Source: Selenomonadaceae bacterium (GTDB lineage Bacteria > Bacillota > Negativicutes > Selenomonadales > Selenomonadaceae). From it: a DNA stretch of 35,284 nt. The position numbers and the translations under genes were made by a program. Under the pieces are notes generated by a model. That model did not search any database, was not told the origin of the DNA, and saw only the letters and a program-made list of their open reading frames with translations. Below are positions 1-7,384 of the stretch, in pieces. The stretch spans positions 1-35,284 of the forward strand of contig JAGBMX010000007.1 in assembly GCA_017634675.1 (NCBI GenBank). Reading direction: 5' to 3'. Positions within the stretch are counted from its first letter, which is position 1. Each line of letters opens with the position of its first letter.

Positions 1-43
1 CTCTTTTTCTTTTTTACAAAAAAGAAAAAGAGAAAGAAAGAAA
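1..43 (+). repeat. Partial copy of the mirror/inverted pyrimidine-purine repeat (copy A)
   Basis: Bases 1-15 (C and T only) are the perfect reverse complement of 18-32 (A and G only), with a 2-nt centre AC. The purine run continues to base 43, so the pyrimidine arm is cut by the window edge. It belongs to the family seen at 1734-1812, 1861-1950, 14487-14574 and 27365-27413. Its third tract and 5' box, if present, would lie outside the window. Confidence 0.7.
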
Positions 44-81
44 TAATTTAAAATAAAACAAAGGTTTTTGAGGAGTCTTTT

Positions 82-1719
82 ATGCCGGTAATGGATTATT
101 TGGAATATAACGCTCGCAAGTATAGGGACGAAGTGGCGTTGGTGGAGTTAAATCCCGCAAGGAACGATACAAGACGGGTGTCTTGGAAGGAGTTCAGCTT
201 GATAGAGTCGGATTCGTTTGCGCCGTATCGTCGGGAGATAACTTGGGGAGTGTTTGACGAGAAGGCGAACCGTTGCGCAAATCTCTTGTTGTCAAGGGGG
301 ATAAAACGCGGGGATAAAGTCGCTATATTGATGTATAACAGCTTGGAATGGCTGCCGATTTATTTTGGTATACTAAAAATCGGCGCCATTGCGGTGCCGT
401 TTAATTTTCGCTATGATGCGGGAGAGATACTTTACTGCGCCGAGCTTGCGGAGGTTGACGCGATAATATTCGGGCCTGAATTTATCGGGCGTATCGAAAC
501 TAACGCGGAGCGACTTTCAAAAGGCAGATTGTTGATTTTTGTGGGGGATAACTGCCCAAGTTTCGCTGAAAGTTATTACTTGATGATAGCGAACGTTTCC
601 GGGGCAAAACCGGATGCGCCGCCAATTACGGAAGATGATTTCGGGGCGATATATTTTTCTTCCGGCACAACTGGATTTCCAAAGGCTATACTACACAAAC
701 ATCAAAGTTTGACGCAAGCGGCGCAGATGGAGCAAATACACCATCAGACCAAACATGAGGACGTGTTTTTGTGTATACCGCCGCTTTACCATACGGGAGC
801 GAAATTTCACTGGATGGGAAGTCTTGTGGTAGGCTCAAAAGCCGTATTGTTAAAGGGAACGGAACCTGAAACCATAATTTCTGCCGTATCCGAAGAAGGT
901 TGCAGTATAGTATGGCTCTTAGTGCCTTGGGCGCAGGATATCTTGGAAGCTATAGAAACCGGCGCGATAAAATTATCCGATTATAACTTAGAGAAATGGC
1001 GACTTATGCACATAGGAGCGCAACCCGTACCGCCAAGCCTTATCCGCAACTGGAAAAAATACTTTCCCAACCACGATTACGACACCAATTACGGCTTATC
1101 GGAATCAACGGGTCCGGGCTGCGTACATCTCGGCATGGAAAACATCCGCAAAGTCGGCGCTATCGGCGTACCGGGTTATCGTTGGGAGTGCAAAATTGTT
1201 GATGTTGCCGGAAACACAGTAAAACAAGGCGAAGTCGGCGAACTTTGCGTTAAAGGTCCCGGAGTTATGACCTGTTACTACAGAAACGAAGAAGCGACCA
1301 AAGAAGTTTTAAAGGACGGTTGGCTTTTTACCGGCGATATGGCGCGGCAAGACGACGAGGGCTTTTACTATCTTGTTGACAGGAAAAAAGACGTTATAGT
1401 TTCGGGCGGTGAAAATATCTATCCCGTGCAAATCGAAGATTTCCTCCACAAGCATCCGAAAATAAAAGACGTCGCTGTAATAGGCTTGCCCGATAAACGG
1501 TTAGGCGAAATCAGCGCAGCCATCATCGAGCTTAAAGAGGGCGAAACCTCTACGGAAGACGAAATCAACAACTACTGTATGGACCTTCCGAGGTACAAAC
1601 GCCCCAAAAAGATAATTTTCGAGTCCGTCCCCCGAAACGCCACCGGCAAAATAGAAAAACCCGCCCTACGCAAAAAATACGGCGCCGAGTATTTGGTGGC
1701 AAAAGAGACTGAGGGGTAA
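82..1719 (+). CDS. AMP-forming acyl-CoA (or aryl-CoA) ligase
   Basis: ANL-superfamily adenylating enzyme, 545 aa, a full length for the family. It would activate a carboxylic acid with ATP to an acyl-AMP and then make the CoA thioester in the cytoplasm. Visible core motifs are the phosphate loop SSGTTGFPK (S193-K201), YGLSESTG (Y337 onward), the hinge region with GD (D419) and DRKKD (about 433-437), and NATGKIEKP with the expected catalytic lysine K523. The ATG at 82 follows GAGGAG by about 6 nt. The acid substrate cannot be read from the sequence; medium or long chain fatty acids or aromatic acids are all possible. The next gene, a FabH-like synthase, is convergent, so they are not co-transcribed. 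Confidence 0.9.
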   Translation: MPVMDYLEYNARKYRDEVALVELNPARNDTRRVSWKEFSLIESDSFAPYRREITWGVFDEKANRCANLLLSRGIKRGDKVAILMYNSLEWLPIYFGILKIGAIAVPFNFRYDAGEILYCAELAEVDAIIFGPEFIGRIETNAERLSKGRLLIFVGDNCPSFAESYYLMIANVSGAKPDAPPITEDDFGAIYFSSGTTGFPKAILHKHQSLTQAAQMEQIHHQTKHEDVFLCIPPLYHTGAKFHWMGSLVVGSKAVLLKGTEPETIISAVSEEGCSIVWLLVPWAQDILEAIETGAIKLSDYNLEKWRLMHIGAQPVPPSLIRNWKKYFPNHDYDTNYGLSESTGPGCVHLGMENIRKVGAIGVPGYRWECKIVDVAGNTVKQGEVGELCVKGPGVMTCYYRNEEATKEVLKDGWLFTGDMARQDDEGFYYLVDRKKDVIVSGGENIYPVQIEDFLHKHPKIKDVAVIGLPDKRLGEISAAIIELKEGETSTEDEINNYCMDLPRYKRPKKIIFESVPRNATGKIEKPALRKKYGAEYLVAKETEG

Positions 1720-1733
1720 AGGCTGGTTTTTAC

Positions 1734-1812
1734 TTTTCTTTCTTTTCTTTTTTTGTAAAAAAAGAAAAGAAAGAAAATAAACAAAAGAAAGAAAAGAAAA
1801 AAACTTTAATAA
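1734..1812 (-). repeat. Mirror/inverted pyrimidine-purine repeat, copy B (minus orientation)
   Basis: Perfect 21-bp palindrome: 1734-1754 pyrimidine, 1757-1777 purine, centre GT. On the minus strand the order is a box TTATTAAAG (1804-1812), tract Y1 with run pattern T7-C-T4-C-T3-C-T4 (1783-1803), a short AT spacer, arm Y2, centre AC and arm R. R reads A7-G-A4-G-A3-G-A4, matching Y1 in the same 5'-3' direction at 21 of 21 positions. The copy lies just after the ligase stop codon. Read from the fabH side it would be in sense orientation. Confidence 0.85.
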
Positions 1813-1860
1813 AGGGTTTGGAGAAAAGTTAAAAGCTTCTGCCTAAATTATAAGTTAGAG

Positions 1861-1950
1861 GTTGTTAAAGTTTTTTCTTTCTCTTTTTTCTTTGCTTCTT
1901 TCTTTTTTCTCTTTCTTTTTTACAAAAAAGAAAGAGAAAAAAGAAAGAAG
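1861..1950 (+). repeat. Mirror/inverted pyrimidine-purine repeat, copy C
   Basis: Box GTTGTTAAAG (1861-1870) is followed by Y1 (1871-1893, T6-C-T3-C-T-C-T6-C-T3), a single G, then a perfect 27-bp palindrome: Y2 1895-1921, centre AC, R 1924-1950. R starts A6-G-A3-G-A-G-A6-G-A3, which matches Y1 in the same direction at 23 of 23 positions. Y1 is therefore the mirror image of Y2, not a direct duplicate. Copies B and C are divergently arranged in the gap between the two convergent genes, so each transcript would meet one sense-oriented copy. No run of T follows the purine arm, so this is not an ordinary intrinsic terminator. Confidence 0.88.
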
Positions 1951-1975
1951 TATTTTGTCCTTACCATAAATTAAG

Positions 1976-2995
1976 TTAAATTTTCTTCTTTATCATTTGC
2001 GTTAAATCAGCTATACAGCCGGCCCAAGAAAGACCAACGCCGAATCCTGCGAGCATTACCCTTTTTAAACTTTCGGAAGGAGTTTCTTTCAGCACAATAT
2101 CAATGCCAAAGGGCACGGAACTTGACACTGTGTTGCCAATTTTAGTAATATCGTTGTAAAATGCCATCTTTTCAAGGTGGCATTTTTTTTGTACATGCTC
2201 CATCATAAAGCGATTTGCTTGGTGAAATATATAGTAGTCAATATCTTCTCTTGTTAGGTTGGATTTTGTCAGCACATCTTCCACGATGGCGGGGACCGTG
2301 CGGAGAGTAAAGTATGAGATAGCCGAGCCATCCATACGCCATTCGTAGTTGGTGCGCATATTTCCGTCCGAATCTGTTTCTATAGTTTCGGGAGTATTTT
2401 TATGCATATACTTGCTGCCTCCGGCCGGAATGTATAGTTTATCGTAACGAGAGCCGTCTGTGCCAAAAACAAATGAGTGTAAAAACGGTTCGTTTGATTG
2501 AGCGGGCGTAATTAAGGTAGCTGTTGCGCCGTCGCCAAAGAGGGGGCGCATGATGTTGTCCTTCTCGTTTCTGAATTTTGTGCCGACTGTGGCTGTTATA
2601 AAGAGAACGTTTGTAGCTATTTCGGCTTCAATTAGTCCCTTAACTACGGAAAGTCCGTATAGATAGCCGGAACATCCCATGGTAATGTCTATCGCCGCTG
2701 TATTCATGGAAAGCTTTAATTTATCCTGCACAATGCAAGACGTTGGCGGCATTGGGTAATCTGGATGTTGAGCGCAGACAACTAGATAATCAATATTGTT
2801 TCTATCAATATCGTATTCTGTGAAAAGTTTTTCTGCGACTCTGACGCAAAAATCGCTTGAAGTCTCATCGTCTTTTGCCAGATGTCTTTCGTATATTCCA
2901 AGTTTTTCCACAAATCGCGCATCCCACATTTCGTTCGTTTCCACCTTTTCAGGAAGATAGACGGAAAGCGCGCGTATCGTTGCATATTTCTTCAT
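1976..2995 (-). CDS. 3-oxoacyl-ACP synthase III (FabH-like ketosynthase)
   Basis: 339 aa with the thiolase-fold KAS III layout. It would condense an acyl-CoA or acyl-ACP starter with a malonyl-type extender in the cytoplasm. The active-site triad is readable: Cys in MGCSGY, His in HQANR and Asn in IGNTVS. FGDGATATL, a typical KAS III motif, is also present. The ATG at 2995 is chosen because GGAGG lies 5 nt upstream on the minus strand; the frame stays open further upstream to 3073, but that part translates a low-complexity pyrimidine/purine stretch. Length fits the usual 310-340 aa. Whether it serves housekeeping fatty acid synthesis, where FabH normally sits in a fab cluster, or a specialised pathway is unknown. 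No other fab gene is present. Confidence 0.87.
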   Translation of the reverse strand: MKKYATIRALSVYLPEKVETNEMWDARFVEKLGIYERHLAKDDETSSDFCVRVAEKLFTEYDIDRNNIDYLVVCAQHPDYPMPPTSCIVQDKLKLSMNTAAIDITMGCSGYLYGLSVVKGLIEAEIATNVLFITATVGTKFRNEKDNIMRPLFGDGATATLITPAQSNEPFLHSFVFGTDGSRYDKLYIPAGGSKYMHKNTPETIETDSDGNMRTNYEWRMDGSAISYFTLRTVPAIVEDVLTKSNLTREDIDYYIFHQANRFMMEHVQKKCHLEKMAFYNDITKIGNTVSSSVPFGIDIVLKETPSESLKRVMLAGFGVGLSWAGCIADLTQMIKKKI

Positions 2996-3030
2996 ATGAA
3001 CCTCCGTATTATGGTTGGGCTCGCAATCAT

Positions 3031-3064
3031 TTTTTTCTTTCTTTTGTCGAGAAAAAAAGAAAAA
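3031..3064. repeat. Degenerate pyrimidine/purine inverted repeat in the fabH-like leader
   Basis: A pyrimidine run (3031-3045) is followed by GTCGA and a purine run (3051-3064). The arms pair imperfectly, unlike the perfect palindromes elsewhere. It lies in the 5' leader of the FabH-like gene and in the 232-bp divergent gap before ctsR. It may be a decayed relative of the repeat family or simple low-complexity sequence. Confidence 0.4.
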
Positions 3065-3165
3065 TTTTAACAAACTTTGTTTTAGTTTCTGCTTGTTATG
3101 TTAAATATCCTTCAAAAATTTTTAAAATGGTTAGCAAAACTTGGTAAAACTTAGTGTAAATTTTC

Positions 3166-3194
3166 TTGCAAAAGTATTTTGAAAATGCTATGAT
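3166..3194 (+). promoter_or_regulatory. Sigma-A-type promoter of the ctsR operon
   Basis: TTGCAA (3166-3171), a 17-nt spacer and TATGAT (3189-3194) make a near-consensus housekeeping promoter. Transcription would start near 3201, giving a leader of about 27 nt before the ctsR ATG. The CtsR-like direct repeat begins directly after the -10 box, the right place for repression. Confidence 0.75.
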
Positions 3195-3209
3195 AGTCAA
3201 AAAGTCAAA
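3195..3209 (+). promoter_or_regulatory. CtsR-like operator with short spacing
   Basis: Two direct copies of AGTCAAA (3195-3201 and 3203-3209) are separated by one base. The known CtsR operator is a direct heptad repeat RGTCAAA-NAN-RGTCAAA with a 10-bp period; here the half-sites match but the period is 8 bp. The overlap with the expected transcription start supports autoregulation by the adjacent ctsR. Whether CtsR tolerates this spacing is not known from the sequence. Confidence 0.65.
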
Positions 3210-3227
3210 CGGAAGTGGAGTGAGTTT

Positions 3228-3680
3228 ATGAGCAACATTGCGGATTTGATTGAAGAGTATATATTAAGGCGGTTGGCGGCGGAAGAAGGCGGTCAGGTGG
3301 AACTTCGCCGTACGGATATTGCGGGGGAAATTTCTTGCGCGCCGTCCCAGATAAGTTATGTATTGTCGACTCGCTTTACAAAGGATAAGGGATTTGTGGT
3401 TAAATCCCGCAGGGGACTTGGCGGATACATAAAGATATTTCAAATTCCTCTGAAAAATCTCGTTTATCAGGATATGCTGCAAAAAATCACGGTGGATACG
3501 GAATTTGTAACGGTGCAATCCATGGTTAGGTATTTGGTGGAGCATCAGATGGTGAGCCACAGAGAGGCGGCTCTTATGATGCAGGTTATCGCCCATATCT
3601 TTAATTCGCCTACAATGCCTAAGGAAGAGAGAGTTCGTCTTTTAAAGACCATGTTTTTAACTCTGGAAAATTTTTCGTAG
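3228..3680 (+). CDS. ctsR: Transcriptional repressor of class III stress genes CtsR
   Basis: 150 aa, the usual CtsR length. The N-terminal winged helix-turn-helix shows the family segment APSQISYVLSTRFT and the beta-wing RRGLGGYIKI (R61-I70). The C-terminal half is the dimerisation and McsB/ClpC contact domain. CtsR dimers repress clp genes and release DNA on heat or protein stress. In the wing, the four-glycine loop that acts as the thermosensor in Bacillus CtsR reads G-L-G-G, with Leu at residue 64. The ATG has GGAG 7 nt upstream. First gene of the operon, 10 nt before mcsA, probably self-repressed through the repeat at 3195-3209. Confidence 0.93.
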   Translation: MSNIADLIEEYILRRLAAEEGGQVELRRTDIAGEISCAPSQISYVLSTRFTKDKGFVVKSRRGLGGYIKIFQIPLKNLVYQDMLQKITVDTEFVTVQSMVRYLVEHQMVSHREAALMMQVIAHIFNSPTMPKEERVRLLKTMFLTLENFS

Positions 3681-3690
3681 GAGGAATTTT

Positions 3691-4209
3691 ATGCTTTGCG
3701 ATGTTTGCGGGAAAAAAGAAGCCCATATTCATATAATGGAAGTTACCCCTGAGGGAAAACACGAAAGAAATCTTTGCGAGGATTGCGCAGACAAAGAAGG
3801 CTTTTTGGAAGAAGAGGACGGCAGCCCGTTTTCCTTTGCAAATTTTTTAAAGAATATTTTGCCCGTAGCCTTTGAAGAAGCTATGGAAAGCGTTGGGAAC
3901 AGTTGTCCTAACTGCGGTCTTACGCGTAGGGATATGAGAAGAATCGGTAAATTCGGTTGTCCTTCTTGCTATACGGCTTTTAAAGACAATATTCCAGGCA
4001 TATTAAAGATTGTGCAAGGAAAAAACGAAAGCCATATCGGAAAAGCGCCGGGGAGTCAAGGAGCGCTTACGCCCAAAAGAGAACTTTCAAGATTAAAGAA
4101 AAGTTTGGAATTTGCGATAGCTGAAGAAGCTTATGAAAGAGCCGCAGAGTTACGGGATAAAATAGCGGATATTGAGAGAGAGGTCGGAAAAAAACGTGCA
4201 GCCGGATGA
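3691..4209 (+). CDS. mcsA: McsA, zinc-binding UVR-motif modulator
   Basis: 172 aa. Four CXXC pairs are visible: CDVC near the N terminus, CEDC, CPNC and CPSC, enough for two zinc sites. The C-terminal UVR motif is LKKSLEFAIAEEAYERAAEL. In Bacillus, McsA binds McsB and ClpC and stimulates McsB, and it senses metal and thiol stress through the cysteines. All the cysteine pairs appear intact here, in contrast to the degenerate McsB next to it. GGAGG at 3680-3684 precedes the ATG. The gene overlaps mcsB by 14 nt, so translation is likely coupled. Confidence 0.92.
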   Translation: MLCDVCGKKEAHIHIMEVTPEGKHERNLCEDCADKEGFLEEEDGSPFSFANFLKNILPVAFEEAMESVGNSCPNCGLTRRDMRRIGKFGCPSCYTAFKDNIPGILKIVQGKNESHIGKAPGSQGALTPKRELSRLKKSLEFAIAEEAYERAAELRDKIADIEREVGKKRAAG

Positions 4210-5281
4210 AATTTTGAGTATTTCTGGTCCTCCGGGGTGGAAGTTTGGCGGCGAAGAAGGCGATGTAGTCATAAAAAGCGCTGTGTATCTTGCGAGAAAT
4301 TTTAAGGACTACCGTTTTCCTCACACTGCGAGTCGGGAAGAAGCGAGAGAAGTTGCAGATATTGTATGCGGCGCGGTAAAGCCTCTTTTTCCGGAGGTTG
4401 TGAATTTAGATGATTTAACTGCATTGGATATGCAAGTTTTATGCGACAAACGATATATATCGAGATGTTTTATAAAAGATACTCAGGGTAAGCGATTGTT
4501 GTTAAAAAACGGCGGAAAAGATTCCGTAGCGGTTAATGAAGAAGATCATGCGCTTATTAGTTTTAAAAACGTAGGATTAAACTTTAGTGGACTCTTGGAA
4601 AAAGCCTTTAAAGTCGATGATATGCTTGATGAGTCGGCTGAAATCGCTTACGACGATAATTATGGATATATAACGTCTCTTCCAAGTCGTATGGGAACGG
4701 GACTAAGAGCAACGGTGCTCTTGCATTTGCCGGCGCTTTCTTATACGAAAAATATAAAGAATACAACAGATGTTGCGAATAAATTGGGTATGGATTTTGT
4801 GCCGCTTTACGGAACAAAAGAAAAAGAATGGCAGGGAAATCTGTTCTTATTGTCGAATCATAAGACCATAGGATTTCCCGAAGAGGATATAATAAAACGA
4901 GTGGAGAATTTTGCAAAGGAAATAGCCGCAAGCGAGCGGAGAGGCCGCGAAGCTCTTTTAAGGTATCGCAAGGAAATGACGGCGGATGTGGCGTACCGCG
5001 CCATGGGACTTATGGAGCGAGCGAATATGCTTACCGAAAAGGAAGCCCTTGACGGCGTGTCGAAACTTCAGCTTGGGAGCGATTTAGGACTGATAGACAA
5101 AATACCGAACGATTTGTTTGGAGCAATTTATACAAAGAGCCGCACCTCGTTTTTAAGGAGCGTTGCGGGAGACGTTGTAAAAGATGTGGATCATTTAAGG
5201 GCGGTTGTGGTGACGAGCGCAATCGCTAAGATGGGGAGTGGAACCGATGGCGATGATAGGTCGCGTAAGAAGGCGAACTAA
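4196..5281 (+). CDS. mcsB: McsB-family protein, probable pseudo protein-arginine kinase
   Basis: 361 aa from the GTG at 4196, close to the 363 aa of Bacillus McsB; a TTG at 4172 would add 8 residues with no better ribosome site. The fold is recognisable from LARNF, NEEDH (114-118), MGTGLRAT (166-173) and LPAL. Key phosphagen-kinase positions are changed. The SSRIR nucleotide motif reads KSAVY (27-31). The Arg after NEEDH is Leu120. The Cys of SCPTN is Leu162. The R-G-x-Y-G-E stretch carrying a phosphate-binding Arg and the second catalytic Glu reads VPLYGT (202-207). Arg171 and the first Glu remain. The C-terminal phosphoarginine receptor region is also poorly matched. It may survive as a non-catalytic adaptor of CtsR, McsA and ClpC. 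It overlaps clpC by 35 nt. Confidence 0.88.
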   Translation: MQPDEILSISGPPGWKFGGEEGDVVIKSAVYLARNFKDYRFPHTASREEAREVADIVCGAVKPLFPEVVNLDDLTALDMQVLCDKRYISRCFIKDTQGKRLLLKNGGKDSVAVNEEDHALISFKNVGLNFSGLLEKAFKVDDMLDESAEIAYDDNYGYITSLPSRMGTGLRATVLLHLPALSYTKNIKNTTDVANKLGMDFVPLYGTKEKEWQGNLFLLSNHKTIGFPEEDIIKRVENFAKEIAASERRGREALLRYRKEMTADVAYRAMGLMERANMLTEKEALDGVSKLQLGSDLGLIDKIPNDLFGAIYTKSRTSFLRSVAGDVVKDVDHLRAVVVTSAIAKMGSGTDGDDRSRKKAN

Positions 5282-7271
5282 AGGCGAAGAGGAACAGGAG
5301 AGCAAAACTCCGTATTTGGATTATTTCGGCAGAAATTTAAACGAATTGGCAAAAGAGGGCAAGATTGACCCCGTTATAGGACGCGCAAAAGAAATAAAGC
5401 GGGTAATACAGATTATATCCCGTCGCACAAAGAACAACCCAATATTGGTGGGAGATCCCGGCGTGGGCAAAACAGCCATAGCGGAAGGACTTGCAAGGAA
5501 AATTGAGGAAGGCAACGTCCCAAAATTCCTGCTCCATAAAAGGGTGATTTCCCTTTCAATGGCGCTTCTCGTAGCGGGTTCAAAGTACAGGGGCGAATTT
5601 GAGGAACGCATACAGGGAATCATGGAGGAAGTGCAAAACGACGACGATGTGATTCTCTTCATAGATGAAATTCATACCTTGATAGGCGCAGGCTCCGCCG
5701 AAGGTTCCCTTGATGCGGCGAATATTTTAAAGCCGGCGCTCGCAAGAGGGGAATTACGGGTAATAGGCGCAACGACATACGACGAATACAAAAAGCATTT
5801 GGAACGCGATTCGGCTCTTGCTCGTCGTTTCCAGCCTGTTATGGTGAACGAGCCTACCGCGTTGGAAGCCGTTGAAATATTAGAGGGACTTCGCTCGACT
5901 TACGAAAAATTCCATAACGCCACATTTGACGACGAGGCGTTAAAAGCGAGCGTTGAGCTTACTCAAAGATACGTTTCCGACAGATTTTTGCCGGATAAAG
6001 CGATAGACGTTATAGACGAAGCGGCGGCGATGGTCAGGGTGAAGGATATGCCCAAGCCCAAACGCATGGTTGCCCTTGAAGAACGTTATGATTTGCTTAA
6101 CAAGGATAAATTAGCTGCGGTAGCGGCGCAGGATTACGAGGGCGCGGCGAAATTAAGGGACGAAGCCATAAAAGTTCGCGCAGATCTTGCGGCGGTTCGC
6201 GCCGAATGGGAGGCTGACAGCGGAGAAAAAATCGAAGTCACGGCGGAAGACGTGGCGGAGGTTGTGGCGCTTGCTACCGGCGTTCCCGTTAAAACCATAC
6301 GAGCAAAGGAATCCGCCAGACTTTTGAAATTGGAAAAGACCTTGGAAGACAGAGTCGTAGGACAACACGAAGCGGTTGAAGCGGTAGCGAAAGCCGTGCG
6401 TCGCGGCAGAGCCGGACTTCGCGATCCTAAGCGTCCAATCGGTTCGTTTTTATTTTTGGGACCTACGGGGGTAGGGAAGACGGAGCTTGCAAAATCACTT
6501 GCGGCGGCGTTGTTCGGCAGCGAAGATGCGCTGATTCGCTTCGATATGTCCGAGTACATGGAAAAATATTCGGTTTCACGCATGGTGGGCGCGCCTCCCG
6601 GATATGTCGGGCACGACGACGGCGGACAGCTTACTGATAAAGTTCGGGCGCATCCTTATTCAATTATCCTCTTAGACGAGATAGAAAAAGCGGATCACGA
6701 GGTCTTTAACGTGTTGTTGCAGGTTTTAGACGACGGCAGGTTGACGGACAGCAAGGGACGCACCGTCGATTTTACCAATACGGTTATAATTATGACATCT
6801 AACGCGGGGGCGAAATTTTTGAAGCCAACCGCAACCGCTCTCGGGTTCAGTCAGGGAAATTCCGATGAAAAGGATTACGAGCGCAACAAGAGCCGAGTCA
6901 TGGAAGAAGTCGAGCGGATTTTTGCGCCTGAATTTTTGAACCGCTTGGATGAAATGATTGTCTTTAGGACCCTTGACAAAAAGGAGCTTTCAAAGATTAT
7001 AGACATTTTATTGAAGGACGTGAAGGCGCGTTTAAAGGAGAAAGGCTTGACACTTAACCTAAGCGCTGGAGTTAAGGATATCCTCATAAAAGAGGGAACG
7101 GACAAGAATTACGGCGCAAGACCTTTAAGGCGGGCAATCAGGAGAAAAATCGAGGACGAGCTTGCGACTTTGGTTTTGGAGCAGAAATTCCATGCAGGGG
7201 ACGCAATTATTGCAAAAAAATCGGGTAAAGAGATAGTTTTTGAAAAGAAGGAAGCTCGTGTCAAAGCGTAA
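5247..7271 (+). CDS. clpC: ClpC-type AAA+ unfoldase lacking the N-terminal domain
   Basis: 674 aa against about 810 for Bacillus ClpC. The protein starts directly at the linker before AAA-1, with PVIGR at about residue 45, and there is no room for the Clp N domain because the upstream DNA codes mcsB in another frame. D1 has Walker A GDPGVGKT (69-76) and Walker B with D140/E141. A ClpC-type middle domain with a UVR-like helix follows at about 265-320. D2 has Walker A GPTGVGKT (405-412), Walker B with D477/E478, and a ClpP-docking-like tripeptide LGF (532-534). It would unfold substrates for ClpP. The ATG at 5247 has GGGGAG 8 nt upstream. The N domain normally binds McsB, MecA and phosphoarginine, so substrate choice must differ. 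Confidence 0.95.
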   Translation: MAMIGRVRRRTKGEEEQESKTPYLDYFGRNLNELAKEGKIDPVIGRAKEIKRVIQIISRRTKNNPILVGDPGVGKTAIAEGLARKIEEGNVPKFLLHKRVISLSMALLVAGSKYRGEFEERIQGIMEEVQNDDDVILFIDEIHTLIGAGSAEGSLDAANILKPALARGELRVIGATTYDEYKKHLERDSALARRFQPVMVNEPTALEAVEILEGLRSTYEKFHNATFDDEALKASVELTQRYVSDRFLPDKAIDVIDEAAAMVRVKDMPKPKRMVALEERYDLLNKDKLAAVAAQDYEGAAKLRDEAIKVRADLAAVRAEWEADSGEKIEVTAEDVAEVVALATGVPVKTIRAKESARLLKLEKTLEDRVVGQHEAVEAVAKAVRRGRAGLRDPKRPIGSFLFLGPTGVGKTELAKSLAAALFGSEDALIRFDMSEYMEKYSVSRMVGAPPGYVGHDDGGQLTDKVRAHPYSIILLDEIEKADHEVFNVLLQVLDDGRLTDSKGRTVDFTNTVIIMTSNAGAKFLKPTATALGFSQGNSDEKDYERNKSRVMEEVERIFAPEFLNRLDEMIVFRTLDKKELSKIIDILLKDVKARLKEKGLTLNLSAGVKDILIKEGTDKNYGARPLRRAIRRKIEDELATLVLEQKFHAGDAIIAKKSGKEIVFEKKEARVKA

Positions 7272-7383
7272 TTTCTTGGAACACGAGAATTTTTATTCAA
7301 GGCTTAAAAATTACGCTTTAAACTTCTTCTACGCTGTGTTTTGGCTTATTCGCAAGTTTTTTCGCCTTGTGAGGGGAAGATGA
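7258..7383 (+). CDS. Small hydrophobic/basic protein between clpC and radA
   Basis: A 41-aa reading frame from GTG 7258 with AAGGA 5 nt upstream, overlapping the clpC end by 14 nt and stopping one base before the radA ATG. The product has a short polar start, then an aromatic hydrophobic stretch (ALNFFYAVFWLI) and a basic end (RKFFRLVRGR). That is the look of a membrane-associated amphipathic or single-pass small protein. It also supplies the radA ribosome site, so it may couple translation of clpC and radA. No family is recognised. An inverted repeat (7263-7274 with 7308-7319) lies inside it. It could still be a chance frame. Confidence 0.5.
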   Translation: MSKRNFLEHENFYSRLKNYALNFFYAVFWLIRKFFRLVRGR

Positions 7384-7384
7384 T

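Noticed and set aside
7263-7319. Terminator between clpC and radA
   Set aside because: The 12-bp inverted repeat has a 33-nt loop and no T-run, and the small frame and radA ribosome site suggest continued transcription.
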